64,000 nt of DNA from an uncultured Dokdonia sp. (GCF_947492535.1 NZ_CANLNH010000002.1:62001-126000), one strand, 5' to 3'; shown: positions 1 through 9,899, numbered from the stretch's first letter. Program-made: numbers and translations. Notes: generated by a model not told the origin, from the letters alone.

Positions 1-90
1 AATGAAATGAATATGCTTTTACACGGCAGAAAAGTGCTTTTAAAGCAAGAAAATAGAACAGTTACGCAGTATGTACTAAAAGAAGAGTAA
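1..90 (+). CDS. C-terminal end of a truncated gene
   Basis: The first 90 bases form an open frame that enters from the left edge and stops with TAA at 88-90. The visible 29 residues end in the charged tail TQYVLKEE. This is too little to assign a family. The gene is co-directional with the acyltransferase gene that starts 39 nt downstream and could share its transcript. Confidence 0.5.
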   Translation, partial: NEMNMLLHGRKVLLKQENRTVTQYVLKEE

Positions 91-129
91 GTATTGCTAT
101 ATTTGATTATAGAGTTTAAATAATAATGT

Positions 130-1944
130 ATGAGTCTAGTTACTGCAAAAGAAGTTGCTCAAGCCATAAACGTCGATAAATTTGGCTTTTTAGGTACGTT
201 CTTAGGGTGGTCACTCATGAAAACACTCAAAATTTCGAGCTTAAATAAGATTTATGATCGAAATAAACATTTGAGTGATCTTGATTTTTTAAATGCTTTA
301 TTAGATGAATTTCAAATCAAATTTGATATTCCTGAAGAAGATCTTAAACGACTTCCTAAAAGCGGAGCCTATATTACTATATCAAATCACCCATTAGGAG
401 GTATCGATGGTATCTTATTACTTAAACTTATGCTTGAACAGCGTGAGGACTTTAAAATCATAGCAAATTTCCTATTGCATCGCATAGATCCCTTAAAGCC
501 CTATGTAATGCCTGTAAATCCTTTTGAAGATCGTAAAGATGTAAAATCAAGTATTGCTGGTTTTAAAAATGCATTACTACATCTCCAAAACGGATCCCCG
601 TTAGGCATTTTCCCAGCAGGAGAGGTATCTACGTATAAAGATGATAAACTCATTATTGATAAACCTTGGGAAGAAGCCGCTATAAAACTTATCAAAAAGG
701 CTGAAGTTCCAATTGTACCGATCTATTTTCATGCAAAAAACAGCAGACTCTTTTATCAATTATCACGTATAAGCAGCACCTTACGTACCGCTAAACTTCC
801 AAGTGAATTACTCACTCAAAAAAATAGAGTCATAAAAGTACGTATTGGACACCCTATAAAAGTTACGGCCCAAAAGGAGTATACAGATTTGCCTAGTTTT
901 ACTGAGTTTCTTCGTAAGAAAACATATATGCTCGCAAAGTCTTTTGAAACAAAAAGTCGTCTTAGTAATATACCTCAAACCCTTAAAGTCCCTAAAGAAC
1001 CTAAAGAAATTGCTGTTTCGATAAGTAGTGATTTAATTTATGAAGAGATTGATAAATTACGTTCTAATGATCGTCGTTTATTACAATCCAAAAACTACGA
1101 AGTTTTTCTTGCTCCTGCCGATGAAATGCTTAATACCCTTAGAGAAATAGGCCGCTTGCGCGAAATCACATTTAGAGCCATAGGAGAAGGTACTAACGAA
1201 GCGACTGATCTAGATAAATTTGATCGCTACTATCATCATATGTTTTTATGGGATAGTGATGCCAAAAAAATAGCAGGAGCCTATCGTATGGGATTAGGAT
1301 CAGAAATTTTTGAAAAATATGGTATTGACGGATTTTACCTTCAAGACCTTTTTCGTTTTGACACCGAATTACATACTATGATGAGTCAAAGTATCGAGAT
1401 GGGACGTGCTTTTATCATCAAAGAATATCAACAAAAGCCAATGCCCCTATTCCTATTATGGAAAGGAATTGTTCATACCACACTACGCTTCCCAAAACAC
1501 AAATATCTCATTGGAGGTGTGAGTATTTCAAATCAATTTTCAAATTTCTCAAAATCGTTGATGATTGAATTTATGAAATCTCATTATTGGGATCCCTATG
1601 TAGCCCAATACATTCGTCCTAAAAAAGAATTTAAAGTCCGTCTTAAAGACGCAGATAAGGAATTTGTTTTTGATGAAAGTGCTGCCGACCTCAATAAGTT
1701 TGATAAACTTATTGATGAAGTAGAACCAGGCTCTTTACGACTTCCTGTTCTTATCAAAAAATACATAAAACAAAATGCAAAAGTGGTCGCTTTTAATGTA
1801 GACCCCTTATTTAATAATGCCGTAGACGGTCTTATGTATATACGTATTGCAGACTTACCTGAAAGCACGGTAAAACCTGTTATGGAAGAGTTCCAAGCTG
1901 AACTTGAAAAAAAATATGGACATAGAAATCTAGAAGAGGAATAG
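130..1944 (+). CDS. olsF: Bifunctional acyltransferase for aminolipid synthesis (OlsF-like: PlsC-type domain plus GNAT/hemolysin-type domain)
   Basis: A 604-residue two-domain protein. Residues about 20-280 form a lysophospholipid-acyltransferase domain, with NHPLGGIDG near residues 86-94 (active-site His and Asp) and FPAGE near 161-165. Residues about 330-500 resemble the OlsB/hemolysin-type N-acyltransferase domain (REITFRAIGEG, LQDLFRFD, EMGRAFI). In the OlsF family the C-terminal half N-acylates ornithine or glycine and the N-terminal half adds the second fatty acid, giving phosphorus-free membrane aminolipids. The domain order fits that family. Whether the head group here is ornithine or glycine cannot be read from the sequence. 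It converges on the M28 peptidase gene, with a 24-bp palindrome between them. Confidence 0.75.
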   Translation: MSLVTAKEVAQAINVDKFGFLGTFLGWSLMKTLKISSLNKIYDRNKHLSDLDFLNALLDEFQIKFDIPEEDLKRLPKSGAYITISNHPLGGIDGILLLKLMLEQREDFKIIANFLLHRIDPLKPYVMPVNPFEDRKDVKSSIAGFKNALLHLQNGSPLGIFPAGEVSTYKDDKLIIDKPWEEAAIKLIKKAEVPIVPIYFHAKNSRLFYQLSRISSTLRTAKLPSELLTQKNRVIKVRIGHPIKVTAQKEYTDLPSFTEFLRKKTYMLAKSFETKSRLSNIPQTLKVPKEPKEIAVSISSDLIYEEIDKLRSNDRRLLQSKNYEVFLAPADEMLNTLREIGRLREITFRAIGEGTNEATDLDKFDRYYHHMFLWDSDAKKIAGAYRMGLGSEIFEKYGIDGFYLQDLFRFDTELHTMMSQSIEMGRAFIIKEYQQKPMPLFLLWKGIVHTTLRFPKHKYLIGGVSISNQFSNFSKSLMIEFMKSHYWDPYVAQYIRPKKEFKVRLKDADKEFVFDESAADLNKFDKLIDEVEPGSLRLPVLIKKYIKQNAKVVAFNVDPLFNNAVDGLMYIRIADLPESTVKPVMEEFQAELEKKYGHRNLEEE

Positions 1945-1988
1945 CCTTCGATTTCTACAGTTTTAATTTTTAACCTATCCTATTTCAT

Positions 1989-2012
1989 TATACGCTTTCG
2001 CGAAAGCGTATA
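1989..2012. repeat. TTTCGCGAAA palindrome, intergenic 24-bp form
   Basis: Perfect 24-bp palindrome centred on TTTCGCGAAA, between two convergent genes. The same 24 bp recur at 36809-36832. It could form a hairpin at the shared 3' ends, but there is no T-run of terminator type beside it. Confidence 0.9.
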
Positions 2013-2023
2013 TAACAACACCA

Positions 2024-3496
2024 CTAGTTTTTATACAATGCTTTTCCTGCCGCTTCATACTTATCGCCAGCAGTCCATGTAGGCGTTACAGGATCATTCC
2101 CTATATTTCTTCCAGCGAGTACATAGGCGCTAAAAAACTTAAACAGATAGTCATAATCTAATGTGTTTGCCTCATCTCCTGGCCTGTGGTAATATTTAGT
2201 TACATCACCATTAAACGCCGTAAACCCTAAAGAAAAAGTAGGTGCAGGAATTCCTTTTGCTGCAAAATTCACATTATCACTTCTATCAAAAAGCCCTTGT
2301 TCAGGTGCAGGATCATCTATGGCGGTTAATCCAAAAACACTTGCCGCATCTTTTATATGCTGAGATGCTGTCGTTCTTGGCAATCCAATAATAGTGGCTA
2401 GTGATGTGTCATTATATCCTCCATTATCACTATTAAAACAATACACCATTTGATTAAGCGGTAATACAGGATTTTCTACATAAAAAGAGCTTCCTAATAA
2501 TCCTTTTTCTTCTCCTGTAAATAAAATAAATAACGCCGATCGTTTTGTAGGATATTTTGCAAGATTTTCTGCCATACTCAATACAGTAGTTGTTCCGATA
2601 GCATTATCACGAGCCCCATTATAAATCGTATCTCCTGTCTCATCTGGCGTTCCTATTCCTACGTGGTCGTAGTGTGCCGAATATATAATGTATTCATTTT
2701 TTAATGTTGGATCTGTTCCTTCTACAATACCAATAACATTTTGAGATGTTATAACCTCTTCTTTAGCATCACTCATTGTAAATTGAATAGGAATTGTCGT
2801 TTTTGACGTAAGACTTTGGGACATCTTATCATCTTTGTCTAATACCCACACATAAGGCATTGTCCCTTTTTTAGTTTCCTTCTTTACAATTCCAAGAGAT
2901 GGTGCATTAAAGTTATGCTCTATAAAACCCCACATTTGTTCGCCTGCATTTAGTAGTTCAATAACACCTACAGCACCATGTTGTTTTGCCAATTCTCTTT
3001 TTTCATCTAAGAGCCCAAAAGCTGCACGTGCATCTTTTGTATCGGCGCTACCTGCTTTTATAATGACAACCTTACCATCTACAGATTTGCCTTTGTAATC
3101 TTTCTCTAATCCATATCCCATATATACAGCGCCTTTAGAAAAATCTACTGCTGCTTTATCTAATAACGCATATTGTTTTACAGTTGTTCCATTAATAGAA
3201 ATAGTAACATCTGAAGGAGGTGCTGTTTTTTGAAGATTTACAACTTGATAGTAATCACCTGTTTTAGGATTAGGCTTTACTCCATAGCTACGTAATGTAT
3301 TTGCCAGATAAGATGCTGCGATCTTATTTTCCGGAGTTCCTGTCTCTCTTCCCTTTAATAAATCATCGGCTAAGAAATAAATATGTCCTTCAATTTTTGA
3401 TTTTGTAACAGTCTCCTGAACTTTATTTTTATCATTTTGACCAAAAGAAATAGTAGTACTTACTACTGCTATAAAAAGAAATGCTAATTTTTTCAT
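2024..3496 (-). CDS. Secreted M28-family zinc aminopeptidase with PA domain
   Basis: The start at 3496 gives a clean signal peptide (MKKLAFLFIAVVSTTISFG) and a 490-residue protein; an upstream in-frame ATG at 3514 would put a polar stretch before it. A protease-associated insert (GYGLEKDYKGKSVDGKVVII) precedes the M28 core. The metal and catalytic signatures are all visible: YSAHYDHVG, GARDNAIG, GEEKGLLGS, FNSDNGGYND and, near the end, YYHRPGDE. It probably trims amino-terminal residues from peptides in the periplasm or outside the cell. It stands alone, convergent with the acyltransferase gene. Confidence 0.88.
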   Translation of the reverse strand: MKKLAFLFIAVVSTTISFGQNDKNKVQETVTKSKIEGHIYFLADDLLKGRETGTPENKIAASYLANTLRSYGVKPNPKTGDYYQVVNLQKTAPPSDVTISINGTTVKQYALLDKAAVDFSKGAVYMGYGLEKDYKGKSVDGKVVIIKAGSADTKDARAAFGLLDEKRELAKQHGAVGVIELLNAGEQMWGFIEHNFNAPSLGIVKKETKKGTMPYVWVLDKDDKMSQSLTSKTTIPIQFTMSDAKEEVITSQNVIGIVEGTDPTLKNEYIIYSAHYDHVGIGTPDETGDTIYNGARDNAIGTTTVLSMAENLAKYPTKRSALFILFTGEEKGLLGSSFYVENPVLPLNQMVYCFNSDNGGYNDTSLATIIGLPRTTASQHIKDAASVFGLTAIDDPAPEQGLFDRSDNVNFAAKGIPAPTFSLGFTAFNGDVTKYYHRPGDEANTLDYDYLFKFFSAYVLAGRNIGNDPVTPTWTAGDKYEAAGKALYKN

Positions 3497-3641
3497 GACG
3501 TCTGATTTATTCACTAAAAATAAGTATTCTATATCATTTACGTAGTAAAAGATTCACTCCAAAAAATTATAGTCTCTAAATAATTTGATCATATAACTAC
3601 TTATCTCTAACTTTAATTTTTGTAACTACCTGATTGTATAC

Positions 3642-4394
3642 ATGAAACAAGCCACAACCATAGATGAAGTTATTGCGATTTTAGGGGGTATTATAACTAC
3701 TGAAGTTGCTGCTGGTAGTAATCTCGCTTTTTTTCCGATACTTTATAAAAAAGTAACTGAACGCATCAAAGAAGGAATTGCTCAAAAAGAATTTGAAGAT
3801 AATCCCAGAATGGAGCGTCTTGATGTGATTTTTGCCAATAGATATTTAGCAGCTTATTTCGCTTATAAAGAAGGTGAAAAACCATCTTTATCTTGGGAGA
3901 ATGCTTTTGAAGCCGCAAAAAACCAACGGCTTTTAATTCTTCAACATCTACTTTTAGGGATCAATGCACATATTAATTTAGACTTAGGTATTGCTGTTTC
4001 TGAGACGGTTGGTCCACAAGGAACATTAGAAAATATTCATAATGATTTTAATAAAATCAATGCCATTTTAGCGAGTATGGTAGACGGTGTTCAACAAAAA
4101 ATAGGACGTGTCTCTCCTTTCTTTTATTTACTCGACAAAGTAGCAGATGGAAAAGAAGATCTCATTGCAACTTTTAGCATCAATATAGCACGTGATGAAG
4201 CGTGGCTATTTGCCAATGAATATCATGATGCCTCAGATAAAGAAGCTGTTCTCTCAACACGCGATGCGTCCATTGGAAAATTGGCCCTCAAACTCTCAAC
4301 TACAAAAAGCAGAATCTTGCGTTGGGCCATTCGATTTATACGTTGGTTTGAAAGTAAGAATGTAGCAAAAGTCGCCGATGTTTTAAGTAGTTAA
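3642..4394 (+). CDS. DUF5995 family protein
   Basis: A soluble, mostly helical protein of 250 residues without signal peptide. Conserved-looking segments include LQHLLLGINAHINLDLGIAV (about 106-125) and the FSINIARDEAWLFANE region (about 178-193), typical of DUF5995. The His/Asp/Glu residues in these helices could form a metal site, as in other small helical bundles, but that is inference. It is monocistronic and converges on the S9 peptidase gene. Confidence 0.7.
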   Translation: MKQATTIDEVIAILGGIITTEVAAGSNLAFFPILYKKVTERIKEGIAQKEFEDNPRMERLDVIFANRYLAAYFAYKEGEKPSLSWENAFEAAKNQRLLILQHLLLGINAHINLDLGIAVSETVGPQGTLENIHNDFNKINAILASMVDGVQQKIGRVSPFFYLLDKVADGKEDLIATFSINIARDEAWLFANEYHDASDKEAVLSTRDASIGKLALKLSTTKSRILRWAIRFIRWFESKNVAKVADVLSS

Positions 4395-4407
4395 GCCTCT
4401 TTATACA

Positions 4408-4419
4408 CTTTCGCGAAAG
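4408..4419. repeat. TTTCGCGAAA palindrome, intergenic
   Basis: CTTTCGCGAAAG just past the 3' end of the DUF5995 gene, 50 nt before a terminator hairpin. The outer bases (A and C) no longer pair, so this is the minimal 12-bp form. Confidence 0.9.
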
Positions 4420-4467
4420 CGAACTTATCAGACTCACGACCATACAGATAACAACACATTAAAGCAT

Positions 4468-4500
4468 AAAAAACCACCTAACAAAAAGCTAGATGGTTTT
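4468..4500. terminator. Bidirectional terminator between convergent genes
   Basis: AAAACCA-CCTA pairs with TAG-TGGTTTT across a loop of about nine bases, with an A-run on the left and a T-run on the right. It can serve both the DUF5995 gene and the S9 peptidase gene. Confidence 0.7.
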
Positions 4501-4519
4501 AGCTATTATAAATAGCACT

Positions 4520-6970
4520 TTAATTTTTTAACTCTTCGCCATCAGTAATGGTAGATGTTTCTTTATTCTTTACATATTTATCTAGCCATTGATCTTGTTC
4601 CCATAAAAGATGAAGTATAGACTCTTTTGCGCGGTATCCATGACTTTCTTTAGGAAGCATAACAAGTCTCGCTGTCGCTCCTAATCCTTTTAAAGCATTA
4701 AAATAACGTTCACTTTGTAAAGGGTATGTTCCTGAATTATTATCTGCTACTCCGTGTACCAAAAGTAAAGGTGTTTTCATTTTGTCTGCATGCATAAATG
4801 GAGACATATTGTAATATACATCTGGCGCTTCCCAGTAACTACGCTCCTCGCTTTGGAAACCAAAAGGGGTAAGTGTTCTATTATAAGCCCCACTACGAGC
4901 AATACCCGCAGCAAATAGATTGGAATGGGAAAGTAAATTTGCAGTCATAAATGCACCATATGAATGTCCGCCTACACCTACACGATTACGATCTATATAT
5001 CCTAATGCATCTACAGCATCTATCGCAGCCTTTCCATTAGCTACTAATTGTTTTCTAAAACTATCATTAGGTTCTTCATCACCTTCTCCTACTATTGGGA
5101 ACGACGCATCATCTAATACTACATAACCACGAGTTACCCAGTAAATCATAGAACCATAGTACAAATACGTAAACTCATTTTTATTCTTCGTAGACTGTGC
5201 TGCGCTATTTTTATCCTTAAATTCTTCTGGGTATGCCCATAAAATCATAGGCATTTTTTCTTTCTTTTCTTTATCATATCCTACAGGTAAGTACATCGTT
5301 CCAGAAAGCTCTAATCCATCATCACGTTTATAGGTAATCACTTCTTTATGGATATCTTGTAAACTTGCAAAAGGGTTTTCAAAATCTGTAATCTGAGTAA
5401 GTTTGTCTTTTTTGATGTTACGTATGTAGTAATTAGGATACTCGGTAGGTGCTTCAATACGAACTAGGATTTCGCCTTTCTTCATATCAATAGCATCTTG
5501 TAAATTTTCTAACTTATCTGTATACTGGGATTCGTACATACGTTTTGTTTTCCCAGTTTTTAGATTCATAGCATCTATAAACGGAAATTGTCCTTTCTTA
5601 CTATGGCCGTCTCCCATTAAAAAGACTTCATTGTTTTCTATGGTTAAAACATTACGACCATATTCATTTTCATGGGTTACAAAACTACCTGGATCACTAT
5701 AGACATCTTGGTAATTACGATCTGTAATAATCTTTCCGGAATTACTCGTACTAGAAGGGTTAAAAAGGTATGTTTTTGTATTACGTGTATTCCACCAATA
5801 ATCATATGCCACAGCTGTTTGATCATTCCCCCATTGAATGCCACTAAAGCGTCCTACCGTTTGTAATACTTTTTGAGGTTCTTTTGTAAAAGGTGCTTCT
5901 TGCATATATACTTGATCACGGTATGCTACATCTACATCAGGATCACCGTTATCTAACACTTCTGCCCATACTAACGTAGCTGGAGCATCTGAACGCCATT
6001 GCATTCTTCGTTTACCTTTACGAGCCGCCATAAATCCTTTTGGTAACTCTTCAATAAGAGGTACTTCGTTTATGGTCTTTACTACTGTTCCGTTGGTATT
6101 ATAAATAACAGACGTCTGCGGAAAACGACGATACGGAACGATATAAGAAAATGGCTTTTCTATGGTCGTAATCATCCAATAGTTTCCATCAGGAGACAAT
6201 GAAATACCACTATACATAGCAGCTTCCTTCCATGGTGTGATGGTCCCATTTAGATCAAGCTTCATAAGACTAGATGTCGCTAATTGCTCAAAATTAAATA
6301 CATCGTTTGGATTCTGTAATAAATCCTGATAGGTTCGGTTTTGGGCTTTTGAGCCATCACTCGTTGAAATCGTAGGTCCTGTAGGTACTGCTTCTGCGGT
6401 ATTTATAAGTTCCTTTCTAGAGTCTGGTATTGTTTTTATCAATAGACTATTTCCTTCCTTAAACCAGCGTATTGGATTTCCCATATTTGCATTGAGTGGA
6501 GGTGTCGCAAGCTTCGAAACTTTTGCAGTAGCCACATCAAGAATCCAGATTTCGACAGCATCCTCTATTGTATTTGTAAGTGCCATTTTAGATTCGTCTG
6601 GAGACCAACTAAAATTACTCAGCTTTGCATTCTCAGGAAGTCCTGTAATCTGTCTTTCCTTTTTTTCTGTAACGCTTTTGATTTTAACGTTATTAAAATA
6701 GGTAACACGACTTCCAATATTGGTTTTTGGGTTAATACGAAGACCCCCCAAACGAAGTTCTTTTTCAGAAAGTGTTGCAATATCTTTATAGCTATCACGA
6801 TACAGCAGTAACATCATATCACCATCAGAGTTCATGACAACACTAGGTGCAAGTGGTACATCTACAAGGTCTAAAATTTCTTTAGGAGGTTTCTGATAAT
6901 CAAGGTTAATTTGAGCTATTGCGCTAGAAACAACTAGCAAAAAACTGAGTGAGTATAGTACTTTTTTCAT
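4520..6970 (-). CDS. Secreted S9-family prolyl oligopeptidase-like serine peptidase
   Basis: An ATG at 6970 gives the signal peptide MKKVLYSLSFLLVVSSAIAQ; the longer frame from 7015 adds a basic stretch unlikely to be used. The protein is 816 residues. The N-terminal two thirds look like a beta-propeller (SFSWSPDESKMAL, GISLSPDGNYWMITT). The C-terminal alpha/beta hydrolase domain holds the triad: Ser in GGHSYGAF, Asp in LLVHGVADNN and His in PKESHGYR. It likely cleaves oligopeptides in the periplasm. It is monocistronic. Confidence 0.88.
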   Translation of the reverse strand: MKKVLYSLSFLLVVSSAIAQINLDYQKPPKEILDLVDVPLAPSVVMNSDGDMMLLLYRDSYKDIATLSEKELRLGGLRINPKTNIGSRVTYFNNVKIKSVTEKKERQITGLPENAKLSNFSWSPDESKMALTNTIEDAVEIWILDVATAKVSKLATPPLNANMGNPIRWFKEGNSLLIKTIPDSRKELINTAEAVPTGPTISTSDGSKAQNRTYQDLLQNPNDVFNFEQLATSSLMKLDLNGTITPWKEAAMYSGISLSPDGNYWMITTIEKPFSYIVPYRRFPQTSVIYNTNGTVVKTINEVPLIEELPKGFMAARKGKRRMQWRSDAPATLVWAEVLDNGDPDVDVAYRDQVYMQEAPFTKEPQKVLQTVGRFSGIQWGNDQTAVAYDYWWNTRNTKTYLFNPSSTSNSGKIITDRNYQDVYSDPGSFVTHENEYGRNVLTIENNEVFLMGDGHSKKGQFPFIDAMNLKTGKTKRMYESQYTDKLENLQDAIDMKKGEILVRIEAPTEYPNYYIRNIKKDKLTQITDFENPFASLQDIHKEVITYKRDDGLELSGTMYLPVGYDKEKKEKMPMILWAYPEEFKDKNSAAQSTKNKNEFTYLYYGSMIYWVTRGYVVLDDASFPIVGEGDEEPNDSFRKQLVANGKAAIDAVDALGYIDRNRVGVGGHSYGAFMTANLLSHSNLFAAGIARSGAYNRTLTPFGFQSEERSYWEAPDVYYNMSPFMHADKMKTPLLLVHGVADNNSGTYPLQSERYFNALKGLGATARLVMLPKESHGYRAKESILHLLWEQDQWLDKYVKNKETSTITDGEELKN

Positions 6971-7110
6971 CGGTAAGATTCGTTTCCTTAAAATTACAGA
7001 AAAAGCACGCGACAAACTGTTAATGTTTTGTAAGAATCCATTTTAAATCTATAAAAACAACTCAAAAACAGCAAGATATATACGTATTACAAAAAACTAA
7101 GTGCTTTATT

Positions 7111-7141
7111 AAAATCGCAAATGATTTGTTATAAAATCTTG
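7111..7141 (-). pseudogene. Detached copy of the arsC 3' end
   Basis: These 31 bp match 9896-9926, the last codons of arsC and the bases just after its stop, at 29 of 31 positions in the same orientation. On the minus strand they read QDFITNHLRF before a stop, against QDFISNHL in the intact gene; a stop two codons upstream shows this is only a remnant. Together the two copies flank the MBOAT/SGNH pair as direct repeats. Confidence 0.7.
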
Positions 7142-7223
7142 ATATTATGGTTGTATTCCTTTTAACGCTTCGCTCTTCCTATGGTCGTGAACTTTACTGC
7201 CGACAAGTAGATCTCACAAGTTC

Positions 7224-7237
7224 GCTTTCGCGAAAGC
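7224..7237. repeat. TTTCGCGAAA palindrome, intergenic
   Basis: GCTTTCGCGAAAGC, 32 nt downstream of the MBOAT stop. The related arsC 3' end also carries a copy near its end (9952-9965), so both flanks of the MBOAT/SGNH pair have the palindrome. Confidence 0.9.
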
Positions 7238-7268
7238 AAAAACAACTTAAAAAGCAGTTTAACCTGTC

Positions 7269-8684
7269 TTAAAACTGAAAGTAAATAAACTGTTCTCCGC
7301 TTCCTTGCGCCAGACAAATCAAAAAGAAGAGTACCGCCCAGCCGATACCTAATACCCAAGAAGGTGTTTTAAGTGACACTTCTTTCATAGACGTATTACG
7401 CATACACCAATGACATAAAAACAGTCCTGCGATGACAATCACCACCTTCCCTATTTCTGCAATTCCTAAAATTTTATCTCCCTCTGGATTCAAAAAAAAC
7501 ATAGACGTAATCATATCATTTGCGTTTGCAAACCCTTTTGCTCTAAAGAAGACCCATGTAATATTGACCAATGTATAGGTTAAAAAGGCTAAGAAAATAC
7601 CGTTCCAAGCATTCACTTTTATAGAAATTAGCTTTTTAAGCAGGCGTTCTCCTACCAAGTATATGCCGTGCAAAGCACCCCAGATTACAAATGTCCAAGC
7701 AGCTCCATGCCATAATCCTCCTAATAACATGGTAAGCATAAGTGCTACATACATTCTTGTAATTCCATGACGATTGCCTCCTAATGGGATGTATAAATAA
7801 TCTCGTAACCAACTAGACAAAGAAATATGCCATCTACGCCAAAGGTCAGAAAAGCCTATAGATGCATATGGATACCTAAAGTTATCCGGTAATATAATTC
7901 CTAACATCAATGCAATCCCAATCGCGCAGGTAGAATAGCCTGCAAAGTCAAAAAATATTTGTCCTGAAAAAGCAAGGGTTCCTATCCAAGCATCAACGCC
8001 GTGCAAGATTTTACCTGCATCAAAGACTTTATCTGATGTACTAGATAGCAATGCATCCGCCAATACCACTTTCTGAAACACACCTATAGTCAACAAAAAT
8101 AACCCCCATAAAAATTGATTGATAGTCGCTTTTTTGGGCTCATAAAACTGTGTGATCAAATCTTTTGCTCTTACAATTGGTCCCGCAACTAATTGTGGGA
8201 AAAATGTCACATATAATGCAAAATCTAAGAAGGTACGCGCACGTTCTCCTTTTCTATAATACATATCTATGGTATAGGACATGGTTTGGAATGTATAAAA
8301 GGAAATCCCCATTGGCAAAATGATGTCCATAGGAAGCGCTTCGTATTCTATTCCTATCTTTTGGAGGATGGCTGTAAAATTTTCTAATAAAAAATTACCA
8401 TACTTAAAGAATCCCAAAAAGCCAAGATTTACAACCATACTTAACAAGAGCCATAACTTTCGCTTCTTTTTATTTTCTAATGTTGCTAGTTTTTTTCCAG
8501 CAGTCCAATCAACGACTGTAGAGATCCAAAGTAAAATAACTAATGGAGGATTCCACATACCATAAAACACATAACTTGAAAGTAAAAGCATTCGTTTTTT
8601 ACCTGTCCAAGACAGGATTTTTGAATAATAGAGCGCCAAAACGATGACTAGGAAAACCAAAAAACTGAGTGAATTGAATAACAT
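7269..8684 (-). CDS. MBOAT family membrane O-acyltransferase (AlgI/DltB type)
   Basis: A 471-residue protein with about ten hydrophobic helices, starting MLFNSLSFLVFLVIVLALYY. Family marks are VAGPIVRAKDLITQF, SDLWRRWHISLSSWLRDYLYIPLGG and the catalytic-His segment LLGGLWHGAAWTFVIWGALHG. Such proteins move acyl groups across the inner membrane onto exported polysaccharide or teichoic-acid-like polymers. The gene follows the SGNH-like gene with a 2-nt gap, the usual partner arrangement. No polysaccharide synthesis genes are nearby, so the acceptor is unknown. Confidence 0.9.
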   Translation of the reverse strand: MLFNSLSFLVFLVIVLALYYSKILSWTGKKRMLLLSSYVFYGMWNPPLVILLWISTVVDWTAGKKLATLENKKKRKLWLLLSMVVNLGFLGFFKYGNFLLENFTAILQKIGIEYEALPMDIILPMGISFYTFQTMSYTIDMYYRKGERARTFLDFALYVTFFPQLVAGPIVRAKDLITQFYEPKKATINQFLWGLFLLTIGVFQKVVLADALLSSTSDKVFDAGKILHGVDAWIGTLAFSGQIFFDFAGYSTCAIGIALMLGIILPDNFRYPYASIGFSDLWRRWHISLSSWLRDYLYIPLGGNRHGITRMYVALMLTMLLGGLWHGAAWTFVIWGALHGIYLVGERLLKKLISIKVNAWNGIFLAFLTYTLVNITWVFFRAKGFANANDMITSMFFLNPEGDKILGIAEIGKVVIVIAGLFLCHWCMRNTSMKEVSLKTPSWVLGIGWAVLFFLICLAQGSGEQFIYFQF

Positions 8685-8686
8685 AA

Positions 8687-9718
8687 TTATCGTGTTTTAA
8701 GGTTAGGAATTTGCTCATCTTCCAAAAGGATTTTAACCAGTTCTTTAGTGAAAATACGTGCGTCTTTAGAAAAGAGATGTGACTGTTCTGGACAGGTAAA
8801 TTGATTTAACTTTGGGTAATCTTCAAAGTGATATCCTTTAAGTCCCGATTGTAAAAGTAGTTCATCCCAACAGACAGTTCTGGAGTATATTTCGTTCTCT
8901 TTTTCTCTGAGTTTTCCGTTAGAAGGACATCTTAAGAAAATAGCATTTCCTCCACGTTTTTTAAATTTTTCAATTAAAGGTTGGTAATAAAGTATTACTG
9001 AGTCTACAACGGGTGTGGGACGTCTCTCTATCCCGCCTAGCCATATTTTGACAATTCCATTTGCAAAGGCTGTATCTGTTTTGGTCTTTTCAAACATGGT
9101 CACATTTCGATCGGCATCTACGAATCCAAAATTATTGAAAGGAGGTCTTCCTTCTGGACCTCTATTGCCTATCTTGATAGTATTGACCAATGTTTTTAAA
9201 TCTATATCATCAGACCATTCTTCTTCTGAGGCATTCAAAAACGAGAAACTCCGTTCTAAAGGAACCGATAGATAATGGTTGGCACGTTGGGCATAGGTTT
9301 GTTCATAATAATGACGGAGTCTCTTGGTAGGACGATCCCACATAAATCCTTTTTCTGGTTGTGAAAAAAATAATGCCGGAGCCACACCTATGACTACAGT
9401 ACCTTTAAAATCGGTCTCTTCAACAATTTCTTTAAAAATAGGGGTGGGTGTTGTACCATCAGAAGCTAGCATAATAGGGCGAACACCCGTAGCTTCTTCC
9501 CATTCATTAAGTTGAATATCAAAATGAACTCTTGAAGAGCCTAATAGTACGACATCATCTGAAGAAAGTTTATCTACTTTGGCTCTTTGAATAGCCCAAA
9601 GTGCTTTGTTATCATCAAGTTCGGATACATATCCTAGAGAGCGGACATACAGTTCCCATACTGTAATAAAAGCAATGCCGAGTATGACAGCAATGCCTAC
9701 TGATTTTTTTAGGTTCAT
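8687..9718 (-). CDS. SGNH-hydrolase-like membrane-anchored protein, partner of MBOAT
   Basis: 343 residues with one N-terminal membrane anchor (VGIAVILGIAFITVWELYV) and a periplasmic domain. VVLLGSSRVHFDI near residue 57 resembles SGNH block I with the nucleophile Ser. CPEQSHLFSKDAR near the C-terminus could provide the late His; a classical DxxH is not evident. By analogy with AlgJ/AlgX or PatB, it would finish acyl transfer delivered by the downstream MBOAT. It was probably co-transcribed with that gene. Confidence 0.65.
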   Translation of the reverse strand: MNLKKSVGIAVILGIAFITVWELYVRSLGYVSELDDNKALWAIQRAKVDKLSSDDVVLLGSSRVHFDIQLNEWEEATGVRPIMLASDGTTPTPIFKEIVEETDFKGTVVIGVAPALFFSQPEKGFMWDRPTKRLRHYYEQTYAQRANHYLSVPLERSFSFLNASEEEWSDDIDLKTLVNTIKIGNRGPEGRPPFNNFGFVDADRNVTMFEKTKTDTAFANGIVKIWLGGIERRPTPVVDSVILYYQPLIEKFKKRGGNAIFLRCPSNGKLREKENEIYSRTVCWDELLLQSGLKGYHFEDYPKLNQFTCPEQSHLFSKDARIFTKELVKILLEDEQIPNLKTR

Positions 9719-9841
9719 CTAACTGTTATTGGTAACCCAATGACAATACGGGGGAACTTGACTATTTCAATATTGACAAGGAAATTGTCTAAAAATGGAT
9801 TGGTTAGTTAATTATAGCCCTAAATGTATAAAAATTTATAA

Positions 9842-9876
9842 TTACAAAAACAGGGGAATCCCCCTGTTTTTGTAAG
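9842..9876. terminator. Strong terminator downstream of arsC
   Basis: Near-perfect inverted repeat: TTACAAAAACAGGGG pairs with CCCCTGTTTTTGTAA around a short loop. Going leftward out of arsC it ends in a T-run, so it should close the ars operon and isolate it from the SGNH/MBOAT pair. Confidence 0.85.
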
Positions 9877-9899
9877 AAAATCCCGTTAAATCAAGAAAA

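Noticed and set aside
1989-2012. Reading all TTTCGCGAAA palindromes as terminators
   Set aside because: Thirteen of 18 are inside genes and none is followed by a proper T-run.
7162-7359. 65-codon minus frame beyond the MBOAT stop
   Set aside because: It overlaps the MBOAT C-terminus in another frame and reads the palindrome as LSRKR; no family features.
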